Of a DNA stretch of 64,000 bases, positions 8,919 to 16,609 are shown piece after piece. This stretch comes from a virus: IMG/VR virus record IMGVR_UViG_3300019888_000001, positions 18,111 through 82,110 of that record. The stretch is one strand, 5' to 3'. A model generated the notes under the pieces. That model made no database searches. It was not told where the DNA came from and saw nothing but the letters and a program-made list of their open reading frames with translations. The position numbers and the translations under genes are program-made. The number at the start of each line of letters is the position of its first letter. Within the stretch, counting starts at the first letter, position 1.

Positions 8919-10452
8919 ATTCTCCATTAGCATAGTCGCATTCAACAAGTTGGAGTACACGAAAAAGTGCATCGAATCCGTTATAGCGGGGGGCGGGGAT
9001 TTCGAAATCTTGCTTACCGACAATGCCTCAACAGATGGTTCCGGACAATGGATGGACGAGTTAACATCAAAAGATCCTCGCGTACATGTAGTCCATAACA
9101 CTACGAATCGTGGGTTCAAGGAACCACAGAACGACGCGTGCGCCCGAGCGAAGGGAAAATTTTTTGTCTGCTTAAACAACGACACCGAAGTACCAAAAGA
9201 CTGGTTAATGCTTCTGGAGCAACCTTTTATTGACTTCTCGGAGACCGCGACTATTTCGGGGCCATCAGGAACTTGTTGTGAATTTAAAGACAGTTTTCCT
9301 AGCTGGCATGGCCGAATTGGAAACAATGTTGAATACATCGAGGGTTCCTGTCTCTGTATTCCTACCGCCCTGGCTAAAAAATATACACTATTCGCTCCAC
9401 ATTTTAAATTTGCTTATGCCGAAGATGCAGATTTATCTCTACGAATGCGCGCGATGGGAAAAACGATTCACCAAGTTCCATTTCGCATAATGCATCATCG
9501 GGGGGCAACATCAAATGGAATGCCTGGAATGGCTGAAATTCAAATAGCCAACTCGGCAATAATGACTGAGCGGTGGGCCAATTACCATAAATTTCGACGT
9601 TTTGATTTACCGATAGTTATTCGACGAGACGAGGCGTTAGGAGACGTGTTATTAACTACTCCGCTTATTCGGGCTCTCCGAGAGCAAATGCCTCGATCCG
9701 AACTTTTTTTTGAAACAGCGCTGCCACATGTGCTTAAACACAACTTGAAAATTAAGAAACGAGAACCCTGGGGACGATGGGATGGTTCGACAGGAGACCA
9801 AAATTTATATCAATGGGCAAGAGTTATAAACTTAAACATGTCCTATGAAAACATGCTTCAAACGCATATTGTCGATGGTTACTTTAAAAAAGCACTAATC
9901 GTCCCTGTGGGGTCAGACTATCGGCATACTGAAAACTATTACACTGAAGCAGATATTGCCTTTGCGGAAACAAACTTGCCCGGAGAACAGTGGGTGGCGG
10001 TTCATCCCGGGCCGTCAACTTGGCAAGGTAAGGCTTGGCCAGAAGATAGATTTAGAAAGTTATGCGTCTGGCTCATGGATAATAAATGGAGAGTAGTGAT
10101 AGTCGGCCATCAAGGAGGCCCCGGCTATCCTAGCTATCATGATCTTAGAGGTCACACAAGTTTACAACAACTTGCTGCAGTCATGGCCCGCTGTAAATTT
10201 GCGGTATGCTTAGACTCGTTTCCTCTTCACGTAGCCGAAAGTGTGGGAACGCCAGTAATCGGATTATTCGGGGTAACAGACCCTCAATTCATCCTGACTA
10301 GAAAACCTTCGTATTCTATAATGGGAGTCGCGCCTTGCTCCGGTCAACGACATCGTGAAATTGGCAAAGTTCAAATGCCGTGCGATGGTGCTTGTATCGC
10401 TAGTATATCTCTAGACCAAGTTAAAGAAAAAGTATACGCCATCACAAAATGA
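8887..10452 (+). CDS. Bifunctional glycosyltransferase, GT2-GT9 fusion
   Basis: 521 aa from a TTG at 8887; a GTG at 8908 (MAPRFSISIVAFNK) would sit closer to the domain start. Residues about 8-200 are a GT2 domain: SISIVAFNK, ILLTDNASTDGS and a CLNNDTEV acidic motif. Residues about 235-510 resemble GT9/heptosyltransferases: VIRRDEALGDVLLTTPLIRAL, AVHPGPSTW, then CLDSFPLHVAESVGTPVIGLFG for the nucleotide-sugar pocket. One chain may therefore attach two different sugars. It is first in a run with another GT2 and two methyltransferases, suggesting synthesis or remodelling of a glycan. GT9 in a phage gene is unusual. Confidence 0.83.
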   Translation: MAKKEKLVAPRFSISIVAFNKLEYTKKCIESVIAGGGDFEILLTDNASTDGSGQWMDELTSKDPRVHVVHNTTNRGFKEPQNDACARAKGKFFVCLNNDTEVPKDWLMLLEQPFIDFSETATISGPSGTCCEFKDSFPSWHGRIGNNVEYIEGSCLCIPTALAKKYTLFAPHFKFAYAEDADLSLRMRAMGKTIHQVPFRIMHHRGATSNGMPGMAEIQIANSAIMTERWANYHKFRRFDLPIVIRRDEALGDVLLTTPLIRALREQMPRSELFFETALPHVLKHNLKIKKREPWGRWDGSTGDQNLYQWARVINLNMSYENMLQTHIVDGYFKKALIVPVGSDYRHTENYYTEADIAFAETNLPGEQWVAVHPGPSTWQGKAWPEDRFRKLCVWLMDNKWRVVIVGHQGGPGYPSYHDLRGHTSLQQLAAVMARCKFAVCLDSFPLHVAESVGTPVIGLFGVTDPQFILTRKPSYSIMGVAPCSGQRHREIGKVQMPCDGACIASISLDQVKEKVYAITK

Positions 10453-11216
10453 AAATCTCAGGTTATTCATGCATCCGAAACAATTTTAGCCTTGATTACT
10501 GTATCCAGCAAACTATAGAATCGTTACTTCCGGTTTGTAATGAAGTCGTGATTTCTGAATCTGAAAGCACAGACGGAACCCGAGAATTTCTTGATGAGTG
10601 GACAAAACGCGAACCTAAACTTCGAATCGTAAATTATAAATGGCCAAACCCCTGGCGAGATGTCAAATGGTGGACCACGTGGATTAATGAAGCAAGACAG
10701 CATCTTCAATATCCTACCCAAATATTTTTAGACGCAGATGAAGTTTTAAGCCCGGAAGGATACGCCGGGATTAGGGAAGCCGCAAAATTAGGGCAAGCCA
10801 GATGGTTTAGACGATTGAATTTTTGGAAAGACCCATATCACTTAGTAGCAAGCGGAACAGTTTGCGCAGATCAGTGTGTCCGTTTAGGACCTACAGATAT
10901 GTGGATGCCCAGCGACGAACCTCATCCTGATGGCGAGCCGCCTATTATTTTAAAAGCAGGATGGCCTCCTAGTGCTACACCAAATTTTAATATTTTTCAT
11001 TATGGATTTTTACGAAAAGAACGCGCTATGATTGATAAATGTCGAATCGTGGGTGGGGCATTTTTTGGAACCATGGATGCAAGACTCGAAAAGGCCGAAC
11101 TACAAGGTACACCATGGTTAAATGAAGTTTGCCCAGAAAAACCCCTTCAAGATTTTCTGGGTGACCATCCTGAAATTGCTAAACAATGGCTTCGAGGCCG
11201 AATGTATAATATATGA
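10449..11216 (+). CDS. GT2-like glycosyltransferase
   Basis: 255 aa, start overlapping the previous stop as ATGA. The N-terminus (KISGYSCIRN, then EVVISESESTDGTREF) is a GT2 nucleotide-binding pattern, and IFLDADEVL (about residues 92-100) carries the DxD metal motif. The remaining half is aromatic-rich and probably binds the acceptor. AT-rich like its neighbours and unlike the virion genes. Acts with the GT2-GT9 fusion in a presumed glycan pathway; donor and acceptor cannot be read from the sequence. Confidence 0.78.
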   Translation: MKISGYSCIRNNFSLDYCIQQTIESLLPVCNEVVISESESTDGTREFLDEWTKREPKLRIVNYKWPNPWRDVKWWTTWINEARQHLQYPTQIFLDADEVLSPEGYAGIREAAKLGQARWFRRLNFWKDPYHLVASGTVCADQCVRLGPTDMWMPSDEPHPDGEPPIILKAGWPPSATPNFNIFHYGFLRKERAMIDKCRIVGGAFFGTMDARLEKAELQGTPWLNEVCPEKPLQDFLGDHPEIAKQWLRGRMYNI

Positions 11217-11707
11217 TTATAGGTAGCAGCGATCTTTATATTTCGAAACTGTATGTCATAATTGGAACTCCAGAGGACAAAACACTATTAGATTTATGCT
11301 GCGGGGAAATGCCACACACTCGAAGTCTTAAATTTAAAAGCCATTTTGGAGTCGATATTCTAGATTGGCCTAACCGACCAAAAGAAATACCATTTGAACA
11401 AGCTGATCTCCGAATATGGGAGCCAAAACAACATTATGACATAGCCATTCTTTCAGACGGAATAGAACATTTTTCTAAAATAGAAGGAAGAAACATAATT
11501 AAGCGCATGGAATCTTGGGCTGCATTACCTATTATTTTTGCGCCAATAGGAAATTATGAAATTGCACCAAACGCAGTAGATCCTCACTCCCATAAATGTG
11601 GTTGGACTGCAGAGGAATTTCAACAATTAGGATGGCAGACCACTGACTATCCAAACTGGCACCCGACTTTAAATTTAGGCGCGTTTTTTGCTTGGAAAAG
11701 ACAATGA
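11213..11707 (+). CDS. SAM-dependent methyltransferase-like protein
   Basis: 164 aa, ATGA overlap with the gene before it. A class I fold is suggested by LLDLCCGEMPHT (motif I, about residues 25-36), HFGVDIL (motif II region) and DIAILSDGIEHF (motif IV region). WTAEEFQQLGW near the end recurs in small methyltransferases of glycan clusters. Motif I has Cys/Glu where Gly is commoner, so binding of SAM is likely but not certain. Probably modifies a sugar or lipid carrier made by neighbouring enzymes. Confidence 0.7.
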   Translation: MIIGSSDLYISKLYVIIGTPEDKTLLDLCCGEMPHTRSLKFKSHFGVDILDWPNRPKEIPFEQADLRIWEPKQHYDIAILSDGIEHFSKIEGRNIIKRMESWAALPIIFAPIGNYEIAPNAVDPHSHKCGWTAEEFQQLGWQTTDYPNWHPTLNLGAFFAWKRQ

Positions 11708-12225
11708 GCGAAACAGGAAAATACCGCCCCTTAACCACGCCGTATTGCATAGGTAATGGTGTGGATATAGGATCGCAGGGGGATCCTGTGGTACCCTGGG
11801 CCATATCCATGGATCTTCCTGCCAATCAGTATTTAATTTATAGTTCCAACAACGCCGCGGATACCGGAATTCAGTGGCACGGAGACGGGCGCGCCCTACC
11901 TTTCAAAGACAATACCCTTGATTTTGTTTACTCTTCACATTTACTCGAAGATTTTTTGGAATGGGGCCCAATATTACAAGAATGGACTCGGGTTTTGAAA
12001 CCGGGAGGACATTTGATAATTTTAGTGCCAGATAAACTGCGGTGGGGTGAAGCTATCCTGCAAGGCCAGCCACCGAATTGTGCTCATACACACGAGTCCT
12101 ATCCTGGAGAAATAAGTGAACAAATTCTTAAAGCAGGATGCAAGTATGCCGTAATCAGAGACAGTTTAACACTAGTTACCCCAGAGGACTACAGCATTCT
12201 TTTTATAGGACTAAAACAAGATTGA
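11704..12225 (+). CDS. SAM-dependent methyltransferase (Methyltransf_11 type)
   Basis: 173 aa from the ATG at 11704, which overlaps the previous stop as ATGA; a start at 11692 is less likely. It shows GNGVDIGSQGDPV (motif I-like), ALPFKDNTLDFVYSSHLLED (acidic post-motif), and RVLKPGGHLIILVPD, the standard motif VI block of Methyltransf_11. Last gene of the sugar cluster; an inferred role is O- or C-methylation of a glycan. Confidence 0.8.
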   Translation: MSETGKYRPLTTPYCIGNGVDIGSQGDPVVPWAISMDLPANQYLIYSSNNAADTGIQWHGDGRALPFKDNTLDFVYSSHLLEDFLEWGPILQEWTRVLKPGGHLIILVPDKLRWGEAILQGQPPNCAHTHESYPGEISEQILKAGCKYAVIRDSLTLVTPEDYSILFIGLKQD

Positions 12226-12254
12226 CAAAATCATAGCATAGACTAGCCTTACCT

Positions 12255-12683
12255 ATGCCCGCTTTTTCATCGCCTCTCCCTGATACCACTCTAGAAGATA
12301 GAGTCGAAAGACTAGAACAACTTCCAATGCGAGTAAGCGCCGGCAACGCCGCTGTAGGTCAGTCTATTTTATCATTTACTTCTAGCGGCGGTATTTCTCT
12401 CACCGGCGGACCGAGTACTGATATCTATACAGTTTCGGCGGGGAAGACCTTTTTTATTACAGATATTTATATTACTGTTAATGAAACTACCACTCCTCAG
12501 TTAGTTCAGCTAAAAGCAGCGGGAGTCGTAATTCTGGAAGCATTCACAATGTCTACTCTTCCGTTTGATGTAGTCGGTATTGAATCACAAGCCTCAGTTG
12601 CGGGGGGCGCGCATCTTTCTATTCAATGGCCATCAGATTCGGGTAAACTTGGAGCTTATTTTATTGCGGGATTTGAGCAATAA
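12255..12683 (+). CDS. Beta-rich virion-like protein, copy 1
   Basis: 142 aa: a short coiled-coil N-terminus (DRVERLEQL) followed by a beta-strand-rich domain. It is a clear paralogue of the protein at 31.5 kb: TFFITDIYIT against TFYITDISIT, then VVILEAF against VIVFEAY, and AYFIAGFEQ against AFFISGYED. The domain looks like a small beta-sandwich used as a decoration or fibre protein; that role is inferred. A weak promoter (TTGACA at 12222, poor -10) lies just upstream. Both copies are followed by a DUF3309 gene. Confidence 0.65.
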   Translation: MPAFSSPLPDTTLEDRVERLEQLPMRVSAGNAAVGQSILSFTSSGGISLTGGPSTDIYTVSAGKTFFITDIYITVNETTTPQLVQLKAAGVVILEAFTMSTLPFDVVGIESQASVAGGAHLSIQWPSDSGKLGAYFIAGFEQ

Positions 12684-12686
12684 TTT

Positions 12687-12746
12687 ATGGCCCTAAGCCC
12701 TACGCCAGATGGAGGATATCCCGGCGGCAATATACAAAAGAATTAA
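12687..12746 (+). pseudogene. Truncated PDGGYPG peptide, possible fibre remnant
   Basis: A 19-codon frame, MALSPTPDGGYPGGNIQKN. The LSPTPDGGYPGxN start resembles, from memory, the beginning of long repetitive adhesin or fibre proteins whose repeats would follow directly. Here the frame ends after five more residues. It may be the stump of a larger fibre gene or a chance ORF. No promoter or RBS is evident. Confidence 0.3.
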
Positions 12747-12764
12747 ATATTAACACCAAAAGTC

Positions 12765-12794
12765 TTGACACAATCCCACAATTTATGGTAAGGT
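12765..12794 (+). promoter_or_regulatory. Sigma70-like promoter, 6 nt before ATG
   Basis: TTGACA at 12765-12770, 18-bp spacer, TAAGGT at 12789-12794, then AAAAAT and the ATG at 12801. Transcription starting about 7 nt after the -10 would begin at the start codon, giving a leaderless mRNA. Confidence 0.7.
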
Positions 12795-12800
12795 AAAAAT

Positions 12801-12938
12801 ATGATAGCATTCGTTATTGGGCTGGTTCTCGGTGGCGTGGCTGGATTTTTCATTGGAGACGGTAAAGCTGCAAGCGTTATCGCCGCTCTTGAAGCTGACA
12901 TCGCCGCGCTTAAAGCCCGCCTGAAAAAGAAAAAGTAA
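12801..12938 (+). CDS. Small membrane protein with coiled-coil tail
   Basis: 45 aa: one glycine-rich transmembrane helix (MIAFVIGLVLGGVAGFFIG) followed by an Ala/Leu heptad-like tail ending in KKKK. It starts 6 nt after a promoter and ends in a TAATG overlap with the DUF3309 gene. Likely a single-pass inner-membrane protein; function unknown. Confidence 0.65.
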   Translation: MIAFVIGLVLGGVAGFFIGDGKAASVIAALEADIAALKARLKKKK

Positions 12939-13084
12939 TGGGCCTAATCTTACTCATCGTTGTAATTCTCTTGCTGTGTGGGGCCTTCCCTACTGGCGGC
13001 TATGGGTTCGGCGGCGGAGCACACGGAGTCCTCGGACTCATTTTGATAATCATTCTTATCCTGTTTTTACTCGGCAGACTGTAA
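12938..13084 (+). CDS. DUF3309-type small membrane protein, copy 1
   Basis: 48 aa, two hydrophobic segments around a GAFPTGGYGFGGGAHG turn, the DUF3309 pattern. Start overlaps the previous stop (TAATG). Nearly identical in design to the minus-strand copy at 32.2 kb. DUF3309 proteins are small bacterial membrane proteins of unknown function; in a phage a holin-like or envelope role is only a guess. Confidence 0.75.
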   Translation: MGLILLIVVILLLCGAFPTGGYGFGGGAHGVLGLILIIILILFLLGRL

Positions 13085-13090
13085 AAATTG

Positions 13091-13119
13091 TTGACAAAAA
13101 TCGCGGGTTTTGGTAGTGT
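13091..13119 (+). promoter_or_regulatory. Sigma70-like promoter, 12 nt before ATG
   Basis: TTGACA at 13091-13096, 17-bp spacer, TAGTGT at 13114-13119, followed by AAAAATACACAA and the ATG at 13132. It would drive the zinc-ribbon fragment and the helicase. Confidence 0.7.
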
Positions 13120-13131
13120 AAAAATACACAA

Positions 13132-13269
13132 ATGTTGTGCCCTAAATGTAAGAAGCAGAAGCAGCATCGGTCTTTTTACTGGCGAAAAGATACCAAAAAT
13201 TTAAGCCTTAGAAGTCATTGTAACCAAATTAAAAAAGTTATAAATAAGGAACTTCCTTGGAAACAATGA
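13132..13269 (+). CDS. Zinc-ribbon peptide, likely HNH/EndoVII N-terminal fragment
   Basis: 45 aa. CPKC at the start, then FYWRKDTKNLSLRSHC, match the N-terminal zinc ribbon that precedes many phage HNH and EndoVII cores (compare CPKC...GWCSSC in the 18.6-kb gene). The final Cys of the second pair is missing (CNQI) and no nuclease core follows. It has its own promoter and ends in an ATGA overlap with the helicase, so it may survive as a leader gene. Best read as a decayed homing-nuclease stub. Confidence 0.55.
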   Translation: MLCPKCKKQKQHRSFYWRKDTKNLSLRSHCNQIKKVINKELPWKQ

Positions 13270-14573
13270 AAACTCTCTTCCCTATTCAACAATTACATGC
13301 AAGTATATTGTTATCATCACTAAAAAAGAATAGAAGCGCCCTTGATGCAAGCTGCACCGGCGCCGGAAAAAGTATAATCGCTATAGAGATAGCCAAAAAA
13401 CTGGGGCTGCCTACACTGATCGTCTGTCCACTCGCAGTCAAAGGGATGTGGGAGGCGTTGTGCACTGAACAAAAATTTAAACCTATCGCGGTAATTAACT
13501 ACGAGCACCTGCGCTCCAAATCCAATATATTTTGCAAGAAGATAGGCAATCAGTATGCTTGGAATATGGATAAAGAGAGCTTGATTATTTTCGATGAAGC
13601 GCAACGCTTGAAATCATGGAATTCAATCTCAAACAAAATTGGCGTAGCGGCCAAACCCATGCGTACGTTACTCTTAAGCGCAACATTAGCCGAAGACCCA
13701 ACTCATATGCGAGCTGCGGGGTATCTTCTGGGCCTTCATAATTTAAGATCGTATTTTTGTTGGATGCGCGAACGAGGTTGCATAATGAACCAATGGGGTA
13801 GCCCTGTTTTTAATGGCGACAAGAAAATTCTAGATACACTGCATAAAGAAATCTTTCCAAGTCGGGGGCACGGGCTCTCGTTAGCTGATATGACAGATTA
13901 TTTCCCTGCGACTCAAACCGTGTTTGAGCGCGTGAACTTCGGAGATTCAGGCAAAATTCACGAACTTTATGAGGCTATGGCCGACGAACTTGCGATTCTC
14001 GCATCCACGGTTGCAAAAGACAAAAAAGGCGCGGAAGGGCTGACCCTACAACTGCGCGCGCGCCAGAAGACTGAACTTTTGAAGATCCCTCTCTTAATTG
14101 AACGCGCCCAAGAACTTCTTGATGAGGGGCGCAGCGTAGTCGTATTCTGTAATTTTAACGCGAGTCTAGACGCACTAGCGAAGGCATTCCCGACCGCGGG
14201 ACAAATTAGAGGTGAACAGAACTACGAGGAGAGAGACCAGGTAGTGAAGGATTTTCAAACTGACAAGATTCCGTTAATCGTAGCCAACATGGCAAGCGGC
14301 GGGGTTGGTATAAGTTTGCATGGTAAACGCCCCCGAGCTTCCCTGGTTACCTTATCATTTAACGGACCAGACGTGCTTCAAGCCCTTGGTAGAACGCATC
14401 GAGCGGGTGGAAGTTTTAACCAACGATTTATTCTAACGGCCGCCGGGACTATTGAAGAAACTATCGAGGCTTCTGTAAAAGCAAAGATCGAAAACATAAA
14501 AATTATCAATGAAGGTTTTGCGACGATACCCGAAACCTCTGTGCCAGGGCCAGCTCTGGCACAGAGGGATTAA
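13266..14573 (+). CDS. SNF2-like superfamily 2 DNA helicase
   Basis: 435 aa from the ATG at 13266 (ATGA overlap; the frame also has a TTG at 13257). Domain 1: Walker A ASCTGAGKS (about 28-36), IIFDEAQR (motif II) and LLLSATLAED (motif III). Domain 2: SVVVFCNFNASLDAL (motif IV), VANMASGGVGISLHG (motif V) and QALGRTHRAG (motif VI). This order is typical of compact phage SNF2-type helicases or translocases in replication modules. It lies before the DUF2800 nuclease and upstream of the polymerase. Confidence 0.88.
   Translation: MKTLFPIQQLHASILLSSLKKNRSALDASCTGAGKSIIAIEIAKKLGLPTLIVCPLAVKGMWEALCTEQKFKPIAVINYEHLRSKSNIFCKKIGNQYAWNMDKESLIIFDEAQRLKSWNSISNKIGVAAKPMRTLLLSATLAEDPTHMRAAGYLLGLHNLRSYFCWMRERGCIMNQWGSPVFNGDKKILDTLHKEIFPSRGHGLSLADMTDYFPATQTVFERVNFGDSGKIHELYEAMADELAILASTVAKDKKGAEGLTLQLRARQKTELLKIPLLIERAQELLDEGRSVVVFCNFNASLDALAKAFPTAGQIRGEQNYEERDQVVKDFQTDKIPLIVANMASGGVGISLHGKRPRASLVTLSFNGPDVLQALGRTHRAGGSFNQRFILTAAGTIEETIEASVKAKIENIKIINEGFATIPETSVPGPALAQRD
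14536..14567 (+). repeat. 12-bp perfect inverted repeat over the helicase stop region
   Basis: CCTCTGTGCCAG and its exact complement flank 8 nt, six nt before the next ATG. It lies in the coding end of the helicase and would form a strong RNA hairpin. No T-run follows, so it is not a classic terminator; it may be an operator or processing site. Confidence 0.6.
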
Positions 14574-14750
14574 ATGCCCAAACGCTTTGAAGATGAATAT
14601 CCACGAGCTGCGGAATTTCTTTATGAACTCTATGGTAAACCCCGCTTTATTTGTGATCGCGGCCATATTCACGCTTTACCTTATCGGCTGCATTGTGGCA
14701 GCGACTATTGCCGAAAGCTTCCGCTACACGAAAAATCGTTGACAATTTAA
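14574..14750 (+). CDS. Small Cys/His protein, overlapping an alternative frame
   Basis: 58 aa starting at the ATG immediately after the helicase stop (TAAATG). It contains two Cys and several His (CDRGHIH...HCGSDYC) but no recognised family. Another frame over the same DNA (14593-14742) encodes a convincing transmembrane protein, so either one or both may be expressed. Its last codons overlap the -35 box of the next promoter. Confidence 0.4.
   Translation: MPKRFEDEYPRAAEFLYELYGKPRFICDRGHIHALPYRLHCGSDYCRKLPLHEKSLTI
14593..14742 (+). CDS. Small transmembrane protein, alternative frame
   Basis: 49 aa (or 39 aa from the ATG at 14623). The segment NPALFVIAAIFTLYLIGCIV is an excellent single transmembrane helix, followed by a charged tail. 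It overlaps the 14574-14750 frame almost completely. Small membrane proteins are frequent in this genome, which favours this frame. Confidence 0.45.
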   Translation: MNIHELRNFFMNSMVNPALFVIAAIFTLYLIGCIVAATIAESFRYTKNR

Positions 14751-14767
14751 GCGGATTTTCGTAAAGT
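14739..14767 (+). promoter_or_regulatory. Sigma70-like promoter upstream of 14783
   Basis: TTGACA at 14739-14744, 17-bp spacer, TAAAGT at 14762-14767, then AAAAATAC and ATG at 14783. Very close in sequence to the promoter at 27416, including the spacer motif TAGCGG/AAGCGG. Confidence 0.75.
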
Positions 14768-14782
14768 AAAAATACTGAATAA

Positions 14783-14995
14783 ATGGCAAAAATCATAGCA
14801 AGTTGTGGGCACGAAATCACGCCCCGCGAAGGATTGGGAGAAATCGTGGCTACAAGAGGATGGACGCGAAACTGTAAACATGCTGTAGACTACCAAACTC
14901 TGTGTTCGAAATGTCTTGCATACTATCGTGCCAATAACGCTATTCTTACACCAGAGCAGGCAGACCAGTGGTTAGGTCTAAAGATATTAAAATGA
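14783..14995 (+). CDS. Small zinc-finger-like protein
   Basis: 70 aa with CGH (residues 8-10), NCKH, and CSKC in a spacing that could bind one zinc ion. Preceded by a strong promoter 15 nt upstream and coupled by ATGA to the nuclease gene. Possibly a nucleic-acid-binding accessory protein; no family recognised. Confidence 0.65.
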   Translation: MAKIIASCGHEITPREGLGEIVATRGWTRNCKHAVDYQTLCSKCLAYYRANNAILTPEQADQWLGLKILK

Positions 14996-16101
14996 AAGAA
15001 GAAAAGCACGCGGAGTTCAGCCCGTCGTCTCTTAACAATTTGGAAGTCTGCCCCGGCTGGAGGCACAGACCCGATCAGGAAGGCAAGAAAAGTCCGGCCG
15101 CGGAACTCGGAACAAAGATCCACGAGGCGTTGGAGACTGGGAAGATCGACGAACTTCCAGATGAGGGCGACGCCAAACACATGGCGCGGCAGTGCGTGGA
15201 CTTTATAGATTCCATTATGGCGGATCGACTGCCAGCAACTCCAACTCAGGACTTTCGCGAGCGAAAACTTACAATCAAGCTGGGCGAGGATATGACGACC
15301 TACGGTACTCTTGACAGACTTATTATTTTTGGGCGCAAAGGTTTCTTGGTCGATTACAAGACCGGGCGCCGCGAAGTCATTGACGCCGAGCTAAACCTTC
15401 AAACTTCGGCATACGCATTGGGGGTTTTCCAAGCACATCCTGAACTCGAAACAATTGAGAGCCATATTCTCCTGCCGGCAAGAAACGAGATCTCGAGCTA
15501 CGAGTTCCCCCGCGCCGCTATGCCTGATATGTCGCTTCGAATCAATACTGTTATCAGGCGCGCAATGGAAAACAACCCAGCTTTATACAACCCTCAAGCT
15601 GGCTTATGCGAGTTCTGCGCGCAGCAGGGGTCGTGCCCAGCCCTTGGTAAAAAAGCACTTTTGATTTCCGCGAAACTCGGCCCCGGCCTCGCAATTCCCC
15701 AATCACTCACGGTGAGCAAAGACCGCCCGCAGGATATCCCTCAGATCCTGGCTTTGGCGCCAATCATCGAATCGTGGGCGAAAGGACAGAGAGAAGAAGC
15801 TCTTCGGCTTAACCTTGAAGAGGGAGTCCAAATTGCCGGGTATCAGCGCGTCACTCGATCACTGCCACGGGCGGTGACCAGTGTTCTCGGTGCCTACGAA
15901 GCAGTCAAAGATAAGATTACACTCGAGGCGTATCTGGCTGCATGCAGTAAAGTTTCTGTTCCAGATTTAGAAGATTTTTTTGCTGAACAAGCCCCGAATA
16001 AGAAAAAAGGTAAGGCAAGACAAGAACTAGAAGATAGATTACGAAGCGCAGGGGTTCTAAGAGAATCAAGTGATATATACTATCTTAAAAAGAAAATATG
16101 A
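14992..16101 (+). CDS. DUF2800 / RecB-type PD-(D/E)XK nuclease
   Basis: 369 aa from the ATGA overlap at 14992. The start, HAEFSPSSLNNLEVCPGW, is the DUF2800/RecB-like entry. GTKIHEALE, YGTLDRLIIFG and FLVDYKTGR carry the PD-(D/E)XK residues, and CEFCAQQGSC with an upstream Cys suggests a Cas4-like Fe-S cluster. Such enzymes pair with SNF2 helicase, an SSB-like protein and family A polymerase in phage replication cassettes, as here. The last 140 nt are strikingly AT-rich compared with the rest, next to a LAGLIDADG gene. Likely acts as an exonuclease in replication or recombination. Confidence 0.85.
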   Translation: MKEEKHAEFSPSSLNNLEVCPGWRHRPDQEGKKSPAAELGTKIHEALETGKIDELPDEGDAKHMARQCVDFIDSIMADRLPATPTQDFRERKLTIKLGEDMTTYGTLDRLIIFGRKGFLVDYKTGRREVIDAELNLQTSAYALGVFQAHPELETIESHILLPARNEISSYEFPRAAMPDMSLRINTVIRRAMENNPALYNPQAGLCEFCAQQGSCPALGKKALLISAKLGPGLAIPQSLTVSKDRPQDIPQILALAPIIESWAKGQREEALRLNLEEGVQIAGYQRVTRSLPRAVTSVLGAYEAVKDKITLEAYLAACSKVSVPDLEDFFAEQAPNKKKGKARQELEDRLRSAGVLRESSDIYYLKKKI

Positions 16102-16574
16102 CACCGACTGATCTTCATTATGCAGCAGGACTTTTAGAAGGTGAAGGCCATTTTCAATGCTCCAAAGACCCGAAATTTCCTACATCTCGGAAATTTTGTA
16201 TAACTACTTCAATGGCAGATATAGCTCCTCTAGAACGACTACAACAAATTATTGGCGGTAAAATTAGAGGCCCATTTATTAAAAGCTCAAACCGAAAACC
16301 TCTATATAATTTAGCAATAGGAAGACATCAAAATTGTGTACCTATAGCTGCAGAACTGTTCCCTCTCATGTCTCCCCGTAGACAAGAGCAGATAAAAGTA
16401 ATGCTAGAATGGGACTCAAGATGCAAAAAATTACTTTATACTAAAAACTATCCTCACGGGTCGATTGAACGAGCAGTCGGTACCCGGTGTCGTTGCAAAA
16501 CATGCGATCCTAAAAGGCGAGAAATATCACGGGAGTTTACCCGTTTTAAACGTTTATCTGAAGAAAAGCATTGA
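16098..16574 (+). CDS. LAGLIDADG homing endonuclease
   Basis: 158 aa, ATGA overlap with DUF2800. One clear LAGLIDADG helix, YAAGLLEGEGHF (about residues 8-19), with the catalytic acidic residue, and a second-half fold typical of single-motif enzymes that act as dimers. The C-terminus has CRCKTC. It separates the nuclease gene from the next promoter and gene. Its stop codon overlaps the -35 box of that promoter. Confidence 0.83.
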   Translation: MTPTDLHYAAGLLEGEGHFQCSKDPKFPTSRKFCITTSMADIAPLERLQQIIGGKIRGPFIKSSNRKPLYNLAIGRHQNCVPIAAELFPLMSPRRQEQIKVMLEWDSRCKKLLYTKNYPHGSIERAVGTRCRCKTCDPKRREISREFTRFKRLSEEKH

Positions 16575-16599
16575 CGGTTCCCGCAAAACTTGATAAGGT
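16571..16599 (+). promoter_or_regulatory. Sigma70-like promoter, 10 nt before ATG
   Basis: TTGACG at 16571-16576, 17-bp spacer, TAAGGT at 16594-16599, then ten nt to the ATG at 16610. Same family as the other near-leaderless promoters. Part of it overlaps what may be a remnant end of the DUF2800 gene. Confidence 0.65.
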
Positions 16600-16609
16600 A
16601 AATATACAA

